Of a stretch of 64,000 nt of DNA, positions 9,901-15,978 are shown in pieces. The notes under the pieces were generated by a model. The model did no database searches. It saw nothing but the letters and a program-made list of their open reading frames with translations, and had not been told where the DNA came from. The position numbers and the translations under genes were made by a program. Source of the stretch: Phycisphaerales bacterium UBA7800 (GTDB lineage: Bacteria; Planctomycetota; Phycisphaerae; Phycisphaerales; Phycisphaeraceae). The DNA lies in contig DLCK01000047.1 in the NCBI GenBank assembly GCA_002480565.1, positions 24,837 to 88,836 of the forward strand, given 5' to 3'. How positions within the stretch are numbered: position 1 is the first letter of the stretch; the number at the start of each line of letters is the position of its first letter.

Positions 9901-12203
9901 CATTGTCTGATACCGCTGCTGTGAACATCACAGGCAGTTCATCGGCTCTGGTACTTTTCCACAATGAAACCATCGGCTCACTGGCAGGTACCTTCGGCAC
10001 CGTCAACCTCCAGTCCAATACACTTACCACCGGCGATGCAACCGATACCGATTTCGCTGGAGCCATCATCGGGACCGGCGGACTCTTCAAACAGGGCGCT
10101 GGCACGATGACCCTCTCAGGCACCAACACCTTCACCGGCCCGGTGACCGTGGATGCAGGCATCCTGGCTGTTTCAGGTGGCTCGGCTATCGGTGATAGCA
10201 CGGCTGTGGTGGTTAACTCCACATTCCAGCTTGTTGATGATGAAACCATCGGTAACCTCACCGGGGCGGGCAACACCTTGCTTTCCAATGCCGACTTGAC
10301 TTTGGGAACTGACACCGACTTCACCTACGACGGAACCTTTGATGGGGTAGGTGATGTGAATTACAACGGCAGCGGTGCGATGTCACTTACCAATCAATCC
10401 ACTGTCAACGGCACATTGAATGTCAATAACGGCGTGGTGTATCTCAAAAACACCACCCAGTCATGGGCAGGTGATGTGAATGTGCTTGCCGCGACACTTT
10501 ACGGTGCTGGCACTTCAGCCATTGGCGGCGATCTGGCTCTCTCTGATGCCAGCTCTGTTTGGCATGTTGGTAATAACGGTTCTAACAATACAGGCAACTT
10601 TGGTGTCGACGGTAATGTTAGTCTGGCCACTGGTTCCACATCTGTGTTCCGTGTTGACTATGACAACACCGCTGGTGCAGCAGCCAATACCACGTTCAAT
10701 CCTGCGGCCAATGACTATGCGGACATCATAGGTAATCTCGACGTGGCTCCCGGAGCCATTATCAATTACACCGTTCAGGACGATGGCGATAATGCCACAG
10801 AAGGTGACGCATTTAGCTTTTTCGTCGTCACCGGTGACTTGAATCTGGATTCGGTGACGACCACCGCATCTGCTGATGACACAACTTTCACAGTTAACGG
10901 TCCCGCACTGATCGATGAACATGTGGAAATCACCTACGATGGTACGTACACATATGTGAGAGTGGTTTTTGATAATCTACTCAACTTCGAAGAAGCTACC
11001 ATCAACTCAGTGAACCCCGGCATCGGTCGGGCGCTTATTCTGGTCGCAGCAGCAGCGGATAACAATGACCCCAGAGCGCAGGCATTTATCACAGCACTGG
11101 AAAACCTGGATGAAGCCCAGCTTCTTGAATATGTCCAACAACTCAATGACGGCGTGGATGTGACCAACTTGGCCAGCCGCAATGTCATGCAGATTATTCA
11201 AACCTTCAGCAACGTGCTCTCCGATCACCTTTCAGCACGTCGAACCAATACACCAGCGTTGGCCAACATGCACGCAGGCACCGACTTGTCACTGCTTGCA
11301 GGTTTGACTGACGATCCACACGAATTGGCTCAGGTCATTGCCAACGAACGGGATCAGAAACCGCAGACGCGTCAGGCAATCCCCATGAACGAATGGGCAA
11401 CTTTCGGCAAGATCTACGGTATCTTCTCAGAACAAGACGCGGAGTCGGGACGCTCTGGTTATTCTTCGGACGGCATGGGTATTCAGTTGGGGCTGGATTA
11501 CCAGGTCAATGAAAATCTGATCCTCGGCCTTTCACTGGATTATGCCAATACGGAAGTCACCTTTGATGGCGGACTGGGTGACATCGAAACCGACTCCTTC
11601 CGTGTCGGCCCGTTTGCCACGTACTTCACCGAAAACTGGTTCGTCAATACCAGCCTGACTTTTGGTATTCACAGCAGTGATGGCACCCGTAATGACACGG
11701 CAACTGGTGTGCATGAGTCAGACTACAATGCCAGCGACGTGACGTTTTACCTTGGTGGTGGTTACCAATATCGCCTGGACGAAAACTGGATGCTCACGCC
11801 CACCGCATCCATGCGATATACCTACTACAACCGTGACGGATACACTGAGACGGGTACAGGTGGTGTGACTTATGGTGACTATGACCTGAGCACGCTTTAC
11901 TCCCGATTGGGTGCTCGTTTGAGTTACCAACTCTACACCATGGATATGATTTTCATCCCTGAAGTGATGGTCGGTTGGGAACACGAGTTCCTCGGCGATG
12001 CAGGTTCAGGAACCACTGATTTGCCTGGCAGCAGTGCCTTTTCGGTCAACACCGGTAACCCCGATGAAAACAGTATCTTCTTCGGTACCGGACTCACTGC
12101 CATCATTGATGAACGCTGGAGCACCTTCCTGCATTACGAAGGCAATGTCAGTTCCGACGGCGAAACCCACGCCATCTCCGGTGGTCTGCGATTCGACTTC
12201 TAA
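969..12203 (+). CDS. Giant type V autotransporter with beta-strand repeat passenger
   Basis: A 3744-residue protein from GTG 969, preferred over an upstream TTG at 903 because AGAGGA lies 8 nt before it and the product then begins with a signal peptide (VKNNLVVTALSILVGFQPVLA, cleavage before DTPT). Residues about 25-170 form a cohesin-like/anchoring domain (inference). Then come dozens of autotransporter-associated beta-strand repeats of the type GTNTYTGxTTxxxGTL, predicted to form a long beta-helix. Three modules each open with a WxGDxxxxxxNW motif (near nt 1491, 3654 and 7461); modules two and three are collinear duplicates offset by 3,807 bp. A link segment follows (about 3330-3460), then a C-terminal outer-membrane barrel from about residue 3470 (MNEWATFGKIYG) to the terminal GGLRFDF, which ends in the aromatic residue expected for BAM recognition. 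Role: self-exported surface fibre or adhesin. A terminator follows directly; no partner protease is adjacent apart from the upstream metalloprotease-like protein. Confidence 0.9.
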   Translation: MKNNLVVTALSILVGFQPVLADTPTIEGGDHTLTANTANQSINITVSGGDNFAGLEPRIQIGDGATGPTINPAFVDDDNKKRVDTQSGIMNGWTLDSVLISDTDRHVTGSVGSIPPSNVAASGLLLVLEIDTTGITSGRFGILFEGTSIGDTQLLDTLSNVLPANFNSGTIAVGANPLVIWNGDDNANNTNFTNDLNWLHHAAPLAGDTIQFGGTIGTAVNMDQTANTAYHSITFNSDAQGFVLDGNAVGILDGGSITNNSALTFSYDDGSGPDTVGQVILVDIKPSGDLTLDAAAGDISLYGNISLTGTSTLTIDGAAGKTVDMLGNITGSTAIVDVDTLGNFILAGTNTFGTLNLNSGTTEIEDGTALLDTATVNIANGANMQLLNNETTGVIDAEVGSTINLQTNLLFLTGTGITLDGTITDNVGAGDHDFGAAGGLGLNTDGTVSISGANDYSLGTILGNNNTGGTSVMGNTITSPDVTISNNAAFGDGGLVLNSGSLTASGNLTLGNFVNIGGDYTFGAGGDLIFTNDVGIDGSLADGDDVIGMNLAAASRTLTVNNDTTFAGSINGTKNIIKNGTGTLLFSGDNNSGDGIFTGEVQIDAGTVKVTNDMSAADGFTINAGTLTVDDSALLHSEAFVDLDSSSAVFNVDTNISVPEMSGVAGSSVVVSTGNSLTLGAAAQDTIDDNLEFTTFNGVMSGGGNLIIAAEAGDPPGIVTFTGNNTFTGNTTINSGAFVVGGTHASAVTVNNTGIFGGDGTVNNDVTINSGGELTAVDSSDPTDDGIQTFNVVGDVNIASGGILFAIIDVTGGTATSDLINVTGGMTLSNGAVLDIAEKAGSVMEAGKEFTIASASSGITNNGASINEDISGFSFEASIVNNDLILTSMLQTEATWLVGDGNFSVESNWDNDPDGVQSDADDLVLVFKGDNTAGSHTVNADEAPYSSIGGIRFDNTTDTFTITGGLLTFNNTLSASIVNNTAQTQTIENNIATSAIVDLEIDADAGDLILSGDIANNNQLTVIGDNDTTLSGVISGTGALSKSEDGTLTITGTNTYTGNTTLSGGTILVGNDLAFGSTGTLNLAGGTLQSDNDTRTIANDLSISGDFATSGNILTLSGANATLNGGSHDITVSNTQTFINGTWTNGSLTKKGAGDLVVAGTLDLTTLEIAENTVSFTGPNPTTATTALNLSGATAQLNFDQTALTTVQVASLTGVAGSSINLGDDGSTLSIEGSDTTTFSGTITNVDGQLRYAGSGQQTLAGANTYTGDTIVDASATGTLSITGSVAGDVILMDGVGASDPTLELGDDPMATGTTLTIQGSNLAAATNAATLGSDVNIVVENDFAFAGTNSMTIAGPVDLNAENQVLTVNEGATVLTLSGIVSNGGLAKSGAGQINLIGTNTFANGFTLNAGTVGIGNDAALGSGTFVINGGTVTALGNGAITNAVVVANDFAVTGDSTASFGSSVDLSGASRTVTVTGAGVTTFQDITNGDLVKTGAGEVTLAGTNDLTTGLTVNAGTVNLGSAAALNAGDNLTINDGTVNIMSGLTVADLSGTGGILNLGGGTLTFGDDTDATLASTITGSNAIQKTGSGTQVFSGTNTYTGGTVLTNGNLAITNNSALGTGNIFANGGTLQANSSGLSLTNNVDTTAADFAVTGTTGNDLTLSGIISGANGVTKTGANTVTLSGANTYAGTTTISAGTLGLSGGSAIADTGAVNITDASATLLLNDSETIGSLTGTAGSVNLQSNDLTFGDANDTTFAGNITGTGGITKQGLGNVTLSGTNDFTGGVNFTSGTLTLEGGSALSDSVLLIQSSGSQLTLGADEAIGALSGDGTVELGANTLELAGTASTAYTGVIQGTGGLNYNNSGNMELGGANTFSGNFTVNNGRINLSGSVLNSDTVNINDGGSLLANNSGGNALADTAVVNVASDGRFENDEVETIKSLNVVSGGNVALGNDLTLDDSASTIAGDISGSGNLNIIGESTVALSGTNASTGTTTISGDGASNQSMLTLSGTSTAGALVVNGFGNVDLTGSAGDVTVNNNGSLLTTAGATDTATITGDFVLNAGGSLNVDISNNAGALTNDVYNVAGNATLADNSIIAINDLGPSAIAIDDSFEFLTFDGTLTSTLANVRLQESLSDVAFSLTSDGSALTLNTIAVTNITWDGEGNDGLFSTTNNWDDDVNGVTFDNTTDATAWDLDGKGIVFSGNTNNGGNVNADNGGNGATTRYKRVASLEFLDTNEVFTVDGLSLNFIDGQTTDITNNATQHHVINNSVVTGDGTMTVNANTGDLTFGGGITNNGGIIFTGDNDTTIGDAISGAGAVIKNGNGMLDLTVASTYSGGTTLASGTIRLGDDAALGTGVLTINGGTLNANGDRTIANDIELNNDVTIAGSNFDFSGAVTNTGTNILTIDNTQTEFSGNITGGGIGKEGSGLLILSGSNTLTSLGVSEGTVRLDNTAAVAGDTAVTISGTSLLDNNAGGDLTIDSLAGDAGATFDTGGFKVTIDGASTTTFAGTITNVGLGEVEHTGTGQLTLSGDNTYNGPTTITAGTVAITGSVDGNVEVNGGTFIIGADDAIEDGDSLIINSGNLQSNNDARNLSSGVDVTVKGDFAITGTNDLQLSGDVDLTAGSRTITTTDAANTTTLSGVISNGGITKDGAGELLLSGTNTFADSTTLTAGTLTLGNDAALGSGGLTINGGALASDDDARSIANTIAINEDFTLGGTNDLAITGTVSLAGGDAEHTLTVNNDTSITNNITAGDMTLAGTGMLSISGDNDFTTGVTVTNGTLSVDSSTAFDAGDNLTINGGLVDINSSTVVADLSGTSGTLNVDAAMAFGDDTDTTLGSVLTGASQIQKLGSGTQTLTGNSSTFTGGIVVNQGTVAVGHANALGSSATTLNGGTLASALDDVSLANNVVLTADSTINADTDLDMVLTGIVSGGFAVDKTGAGDLELQGQNTFNTLNITEGNVYLNHGSDALSDTAAVNITGSSSALVLFHNETIGSLAGTFGTVNLQSNTLTTGDATDTDFAGAIIGTGGLFKQGAGTMTLSGTNTFTGPVTVDAGILAVSGGSAIGDSTAVVVNSTFQLVDDETIGNLTGAGNTLLSNADLTLGTDTDFTYDGTFDGVGDVNYNGSGAMSLTNQSTVNGTLNVNNGVVYLKNTTQSWAGDVNVLAATLYGAGTSAIGGDLALSDASSVWHVGNNGSNNTGNFGVDGNVSLATGSTSVFRVDYDNTAGAAANTTFNPAANDYADIIGNLDVAPGAIINYTVQDDGDNATEGDAFSFFVVTGDLNLDSVTTTASADDTTFTVNGPALIDEHVEITYDGTYTYVRVVFDNLLNFEEATINSVNPGIGRALILVAAAADNNDPRAQAFITALENLDEAQLLEYVQQLNDGVDVTNLASRNVMQIIQTFSNVLSDHLSARRTNTPALANMHAGTDLSLLAGLTDDPHELAQVIANERDQKPQTRQAIPMNEWATFGKIYGIFSEQDAESGRSGYSSDGMGIQLGLDYQVNENLILGLSLDYANTEVTFDGGLGDIETDSFRVGPFATYFTENWFVNTSLTFGIHSSDGTRNDTATGVHESDYNASDVTFYLGGGYQYRLDENWMLTPTASMRYTYYNRDGYTETGTGGVTYGDYDLSTLYSRLGARLSYQLYTMDMIFIPEVMVGWEHEFLGDAGSGTTDLPGSSAFSVNTGNPDENSIFFGTGLTAIIDERWSTFLHYEGNVSSDGETHAISGGLRFDF

Positions 12204-12233
12204 GTTGACCAACATTAAATCAATTTAACCCAA

Positions 12234-12265
12234 CGCCCGAGGCAATTGTCTCGGGCGTTTTTTTT
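12234..12265 (+). terminator. Intrinsic terminator of the autotransporter gene
   Basis: CGCCCGAG / CTCGGGCG 8-bp GC-rich stem with an 8-nt loop, followed by eight T residues, starting 31 bp after the stop codon. A classic rho-independent terminator. Confidence 0.93.
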
Positions 12266-12570
12266 GTAGCCATCAAACGCAATCGCAGAGAACGGTTGTG
12301 TATCAAAATTTTTATTGGAACCGGCTGAAAATATCGGTCCCAAAAGGAAATGACGATCAAGTTTGGCCTTAAAAATCTTGATGCTTCGTGGAGAACTTCT
12401 GGATATGGCGGTCTATGATCAAGTGAACACTTTTTCATTTCGGATTAAGAATAAGAGTTGTTTGCATATTTAATTTCGTTGAAACCTTGTCAATCAGGGG
12501 ATAAAAACACAAAACTGAAAAAAAAGTGGCATTGAACAATGTTCCTTTGGTTTTTTTTTGTCATTTGCAC
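12266..12570. other. Non-coding gap upstream of the fliA operon
   Basis: About 300 bp with no supported gene. It is AT-rich towards its end, with runs of A and T near 12521-12560. A 72-codon reverse frame here has no family resemblance and no ribosome site. It probably holds only upstream promoter sequence for the next operon. Confidence 0.5.
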
Positions 12571-12598
12571 TTCACAGTCTGATTCTTTCGATTAGAAT
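12571..12598 (+). promoter_or_regulatory. Candidate sigma-70-type promoter of the fliA operon
   Basis: TTCACA (12571-12576), 16-bp spacer, TAGAAT (12593-12598). Five of six bases match in the -35 box and four or five of six in the -10 box. The predicted start near 12605 would give a short leader that contains the SD hairpin at 12626. Confidence 0.45.
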
Positions 12599-12625
12599 GT
12601 TTGAAGTGAAAAATGGATTGGCTTT

Positions 12626-12645
12626 CTGAGCAAAGGAGTGCTCGG
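12626..12645 (+). promoter_or_regulatory. SD-presenting hairpin, candidate CsrA site, fliA operon leader
   Basis: CTGAGCA-AAGGAG-TGCTCGG: a 7-bp stem (one G-U pair) with hexaloop AAGGAG. The Shine-Dalgarno of the first operon gene sits in the loop. The geometry is the same as in the csrA and flagellin leaders. ANGGA in a hairpin loop is the known CsrA recognition element; CsrA binding here is an inference. Confidence 0.6.
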
Positions 12646-12647
12646 CG

Positions 12648-12977
12648 ATCCCAGCAAAAGTAATCGCAACCTGTTTTGCATTGATCGGTTTTGCAGCTTC
12701 TCTGATCGTAGGGATCACAGCTGAATTAGAAACCGAGACAATACTATGGCGTGCATTGATCGTGATGATTCCCTGTTGGTGGATCGGACGACTCGTTGGA
12801 GCGCTGGCGGTTCATACCGTCGAAACACAGGTTCGTGAATACAAACTGGCTCGGCCTATTCCATCTGATTACGTAATGTCTTCGGATGTTGAAATCTTGG
12901 ACGACGAAAACGAACCGATGGATGCTGAGGTTTCCACCCCGCAAGAGCAACCTGCTTCGGCAGCAAGCAATGGGTGA
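12648..12977 (+). CDS. Small membrane protein upstream of fliA, possibly non-canonical ATC start
   Basis: About 109 residues with two hydrophobic segments (IATCFALIGFAASLIVGI and ALIVMIPCWWIGRLVGALAV), then a 50-residue acidic soluble tail (EILDDENEPMDAE) ending ASNG. I do not recognise the family. The start is a problem: the frame opens at 12630, has no ATG or GTG, and its first TTG (12681) cuts the first membrane segment in half. The clear ribosome site AAAGGAG at 12632-12638 points to ATC at 12648 (9-nt spacing), which would give PAKVIATCFAL... with a basic N-terminus and a complete membrane helix. A GTG at 12638 is out of frame. It lies 85 bp before fliA on the same strand, so is probably co-transcribed and perhaps part of the flagellar export or basal-body apparatus (context inference only). 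Confidence 0.6.
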   Translation: MPAKVIATCFALIGFAASLIVGITAELETETILWRALIVMIPCWWIGRLVGALAVHTVETQVREYKLARPIPSDYVMSSDVEILDDENEPMDAEVSTPQEQPASAASNG

Positions 12978-13046
12978 CAGCATCATGGTCAAGAGTGACG
13001 TCATTTGGGGTTGAATGCTTCGAGGGGTAGAGAAACACTGTGGGCC

Positions 13047-13062
13047 GGTCAAGGAGTGGACC
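13047..13062 (+). promoter_or_regulatory. SD-in-loop hairpin abutting the fliA start codon
   Basis: GGTC-AAGGAGTG-GACC: a 4-bp stem with the fliA Shine-Dalgarno in an 8-nt loop, ending at the base before ATG 13063. GCC (13044-13046) can add three pairs with GGC (13065-13067) across an AU bulge. Weaker than the other hairpins of this type but placed exactly as in the flagellin leader. Confidence 0.4.
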
Positions 13063-13884
13063 ATGGCAAAAGTGAAAACGCAGGATCCGAGTGCCGATTT
13101 AATTGATGGCCGTCCTGCTCGTGAGGTTTGGGTTCAGTACAAGGCCGAAGGTGGTGAGTATATTCGCAACCTGCTGGTCGAACGATACTTGCCTTTGGTC
13201 AAGTACAATGCAGATCGCATTCATACCAAGTTACCAGACGAGGTGGATGTCGAAGATCTCATGAGTGCTGGTATCTTTGGATTGATGGACGCAATTGATG
13301 CGTTTGACATGGAGCGTGGCGTCAAGTTTGAGACGTATTGCGCACCTCGTATCCGCGGGGCCATTCTTGACGAGTTGCGATCCATGGACTGGGTCCCTCG
13401 GTTGGTGCGTTCGCGTTCCAGTACCGTGGAAAAGGCCCGCAAGTCATTGCAGATGGAGCATGGTCGCAAGCCCACTGATCCTGAGATTGCTGAAAAGCTT
13501 CAAATGAATCCCGAGGAGTACGCCAAGATCCGCAAGGACGCCGGTGCCGTTGGGGTGGTGAGTCTATCACGCAAGTGGTTTGAAACTGACTCCAACAAAG
13601 ATGTCCGCGAAATCGACGTTCTCAAAGACGTCAAACAGGTCAACCCGTTTAGCACGGTTCAGCAACGTGACCTCAAGGACATGATCACCAAAGGCCTCTC
13701 CCGCGCAGAGCGTCTGATCCTGATCCTCTACTACTACGAAGAAATGACCATGAAGGAAATCGGCGTGACGCTTGATCTTTCAGAGTCTCGCGTCAGTCAG
13801 ATGCACAGCAGTATCCTTGCCCGCCTTAAAGCTCAGCTTCAGCATCGAGACAAGGAACTCAACGAAGAAGATATGATCGACTAA
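13063..13884 (+). CDS. fliA: RNA polymerase sigma factor for flagellar genes (sigma-28, FliA/WhiG family)
   Basis: A 273-residue sigma factor that should direct RNA polymerase to late flagellar promoters. ATG 13063 is chosen over an upstream codon because AAGGAG lies 6 nt before it. Region 2 runs about residues 35-105 (LVERYLPLVKYNADRI; DLMSAGIFGLMDAIDAFDMERGVKFETYCAPRIRGAILDELR, the FliA/WhiG core- and -10-binding segment). Region 3 follows (MDWVPRLVRSRSSTVEKA). Region 4 is near the C-terminus with the helix-turn-helix MTMKEIGVTLDLSESRVSQMHS. Length and motifs are typical. No flgM (anti-sigma) gene is seen in this window. The gene follows a small membrane-protein gene and is separated by about 10 kb from the main flagellar block. 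Its ribosome site lies in a hairpin loop, which suggests post-transcriptional control. Confidence 0.93.
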   Translation: MAKVKTQDPSADLIDGRPAREVWVQYKAEGGEYIRNLLVERYLPLVKYNADRIHTKLPDEVDVEDLMSAGIFGLMDAIDAFDMERGVKFETYCAPRIRGAILDELRSMDWVPRLVRSRSSTVEKARKSLQMEHGRKPTDPEIAEKLQMNPEEYAKIRKDAGAVGVVSLSRKWFETDSNKDVREIDVLKDVKQVNPFSTVQQRDLKDMITKGLSRAERLILILYYYEEMTMKEIGVTLDLSESRVSQMHSSILARLKAQLQHRDKELNEEDMID

Positions 13885-13917
13885 ATCGCAATCATTCCAA
13901 TATTTCTCCGAAACGCC

Positions 13918-13950
13918 GGCCGCATCCACTTGGGTGCGGCCGCTTTCATT
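13918..13950 (+). terminator. Terminator downstream of fliA
   Basis: GGCCGCATCC (13918-13927) pairs with GGGTGCGGCC (13932-13941) in a 10-bp stem with one G-U pair and a 4-nt loop. A short, imperfect T-rich tract follows (GCTTTCATT), so termination may be moderate. Confidence 0.6.
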
Positions 13951-14126
13951 GACCTGTCACATCACAAAGCACTTTCACCATTGACGCATCATGCCATGCG
14001 TTCAATGACAAGCAAGGATTCTCATTGACTGCCAATCTGTTGTAATTCTGCACCTTTGTGGTTCGACAAAGCCTCACGAATGCTCCGTTTGACGAATCTA
14101 TCCAAAAACGCGACGATAACCCGACT

Positions 14127-15866
14127 ATGCAAGACCCAACAACCCAACTATCCAATGCATTTTCCAAGGCGATTACCACAGCTTTTGGTGATGATTATGC
14201 TTCAGTGGACCCCTTGATCAAGCCCTCGGGCAATCCCAAATTTGGCGATTATCAAGCCAATGTCGCCATGAGCCTGGCTAAACGCGTAGGAGACAATCCA
14301 CGCAATGTCGCGCAGAAAATTGTCGATACGTTGGACCTGGGTAACTGGGGTGAAAAGCTCGAAATCGCCGGCCCAGGCTTTATCAATATCCACCTCAAGG
14401 CCGATTACCTGGTGAGTCAACTCGCTGCCGTCGCTGCAGACGAACACCTTGGACTGGATCAAGCCGATGGCCAGAAAGTTGTCGTCGATTACTCCGGTCC
14501 AAACGTTGCCAAGGAGATGCACGTCGGACACCTGCGTTCCACCGTCATCGGCGACAGCATCGCCCGTGTGCTGGACTTTCTAGGTTACACCGTCATCCGT
14601 CAAAACCATCTTGGCGACTGGGGTACGCAATTCGGCATGCTCATCGAAAATCTCATTGATGAAGGTGCCGATGCCGGAACCCATATTTCTGATCTTAAAA
14701 CCTTCTACCAAGGCGCCAAAAAACGCTTTGATGAAGAACCGGAGTTTAAAGACCGCGCCCGTAAACGTGTCGTCGCTTTGCAAGGTGGTGACGAACAGAC
14801 ACTACAACTCTGGCGTAAACTCATCGATGAGTCCAAGCTGCACTTTAACCATGCTTATGGCTTACTTGGTGTCTTACTCACGGATGATGATATCCGTGCA
14901 GAGAGCTTTTACAACGATCAATTACCCGGTGTGATCACTGCGTTGGAAGAAGCGGGGCAACTCAAAGAAAGCCAAGGCGCCAAGGTCGTCTATCCTGAGG
15001 GTTTCAAGGATGAGCAGGGCAATCCCTTCCCCATGATCGTCTGCAAATCTGATGGCGGATTCCTCTATGCAACGACTGACCTGGCAGCCATTGCCTATCG
15101 CATGAACGAACTCAAAGCTGACCGCATCGTCTACGTGACCGACTCCCGGCAAAGCCAGCACTTTGCAATGGTCTTCCAAACCGTCTTACAGGCAGGCTTG
15201 AATACCACCGGCGCAAAACTCGACCATGTGTCATTCGGCACAGTGCTTGGCCCGGATCGCAAACCCTTCAAGACCCGAAGTGGTGACACCGTCAAGCTCA
15301 TTGACCTCATGGAAGAAGCGGTTATTCGATCACAAAAAGTCCTCGCCCAAAAGGCAGCGGACTTGACGGATGACCAGCAGAAAAATGTTGCTCGAGTCGT
15401 CGGTATTGGTGCTCTGAAATATGCAGACCTTTCAAGCGATCGTATCAAGGATTATGTCTTCGACTGGGATCGTATGCTTGCCTTGGAAGGCAATACCGCA
15501 CCGTACCTGATCAATGCTTATGTCCGCATTCAATCGATCTTCCGTAAGGGCGACATTGACCTGGCTACAGTCGATGCATCGAAAATCACACTTGGCCATG
15601 ATGCTGAAAAAGCCCTGGCATTGAAGCTGCTGCAATTCGGCAATGTCGTGCAGTCCGTCGCGTCGTCACTTGAGCCTCATCGACTTTGCACGTACCTTTA
15701 TGAGTTGGCATCAGGCTTTCACAGCTTCTACGAGAAGTGTCCGGTGCTCAAAGGCGATGTCGCCCCGGAACTTCGGGACAGTCGCCTTGCCTTGTCCGCA
15801 CTTGTCGCACGCACGCTTAAGTCAGGTTTGAATCTATTGGGCATCGACGTCGTCGAACGCATGTAG
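14127..15866 (+). CDS. argS: Arginyl-tRNA synthetase
   Basis: Class I aminoacyl-tRNA synthetase, cytoplasmic, charging tRNA-Arg. 579 residues from ATG 14127, normal for bacterial ArgRS; an upstream GTG in frame would add a non-conserved tail. The N-terminal additional domain (about 1-100) begins LSNAFSKAITTAFGDD. The HIGH-type motif is in NVAKEMHVGHLRSTVIGDSIAR (about residues 130-150). The degenerate KMSKS equivalent typical of ArgRS is FGTVLGPDRKPFKTRSGDTVKLIDLM. The C-terminal anticodon-binding domain ends NLLGIDVVERM, close to the usual ArgRS ending. No strong SD is visible before the ATG. Single gene between fliA and a DUF1802 gene; a palindromic repeat lies downstream. Confidence 0.97.
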   Translation: MQDPTTQLSNAFSKAITTAFGDDYASVDPLIKPSGNPKFGDYQANVAMSLAKRVGDNPRNVAQKIVDTLDLGNWGEKLEIAGPGFINIHLKADYLVSQLAAVAADEHLGLDQADGQKVVVDYSGPNVAKEMHVGHLRSTVIGDSIARVLDFLGYTVIRQNHLGDWGTQFGMLIENLIDEGADAGTHISDLKTFYQGAKKRFDEEPEFKDRARKRVVALQGGDEQTLQLWRKLIDESKLHFNHAYGLLGVLLTDDDIRAESFYNDQLPGVITALEEAGQLKESQGAKVVYPEGFKDEQGNPFPMIVCKSDGGFLYATTDLAAIAYRMNELKADRIVYVTDSRQSQHFAMVFQTVLQAGLNTTGAKLDHVSFGTVLGPDRKPFKTRSGDTVKLIDLMEEAVIRSQKVLAQKAADLTDDQQKNVARVVGIGALKYADLSSDRIKDYVFDWDRMLALEGNTAPYLINAYVRIQSIFRKGDIDLATVDASKITLGHDAEKALALKLLQFGNVVQSVASSLEPHRLCTYLYELASGFHSFYEKCPVLKGDVAPELRDSRLALSALVARTLKSGLNLLGIDVVERM

Positions 15867-15903
15867 CCCTCCTGAAGTTTTTTGATGTACAAATGAACTG
15901 ACA

Positions 15904-15944
15904 ATAGCTGCATCACTGCGTGATGCTGTGAGAGCAAAGCTCTC
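15904..15944. repeat. Palindromic repeat copy A plus a second hairpin
   Basis: GCATCAC-TGC-GTGATGC (15910-15926) in the context TAGCTGC...GCTG, followed by GAGAGC-AAA-GCTCTC (15930-15944). A second copy with compensatory stem changes occurs at 49064-49080. Located between argS and the DUF1802 gene. Confidence 0.55.
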
Positions 15945-15978
15945 AAGCGAAACTCGAAATAAACGAAAGCAACACCTC

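Noticed and set aside
9340..10140. CRISPR-like or DNA tandem repeats within the autotransporter
   Set aside because: The repetition is at protein level with diverged DNA and no regular spacer-repeat pattern.
12220..12438. 72-codon minus-strand frame after the autotransporter
   Set aside because: It overlaps the terminator, has no SD and no recognisable domain.
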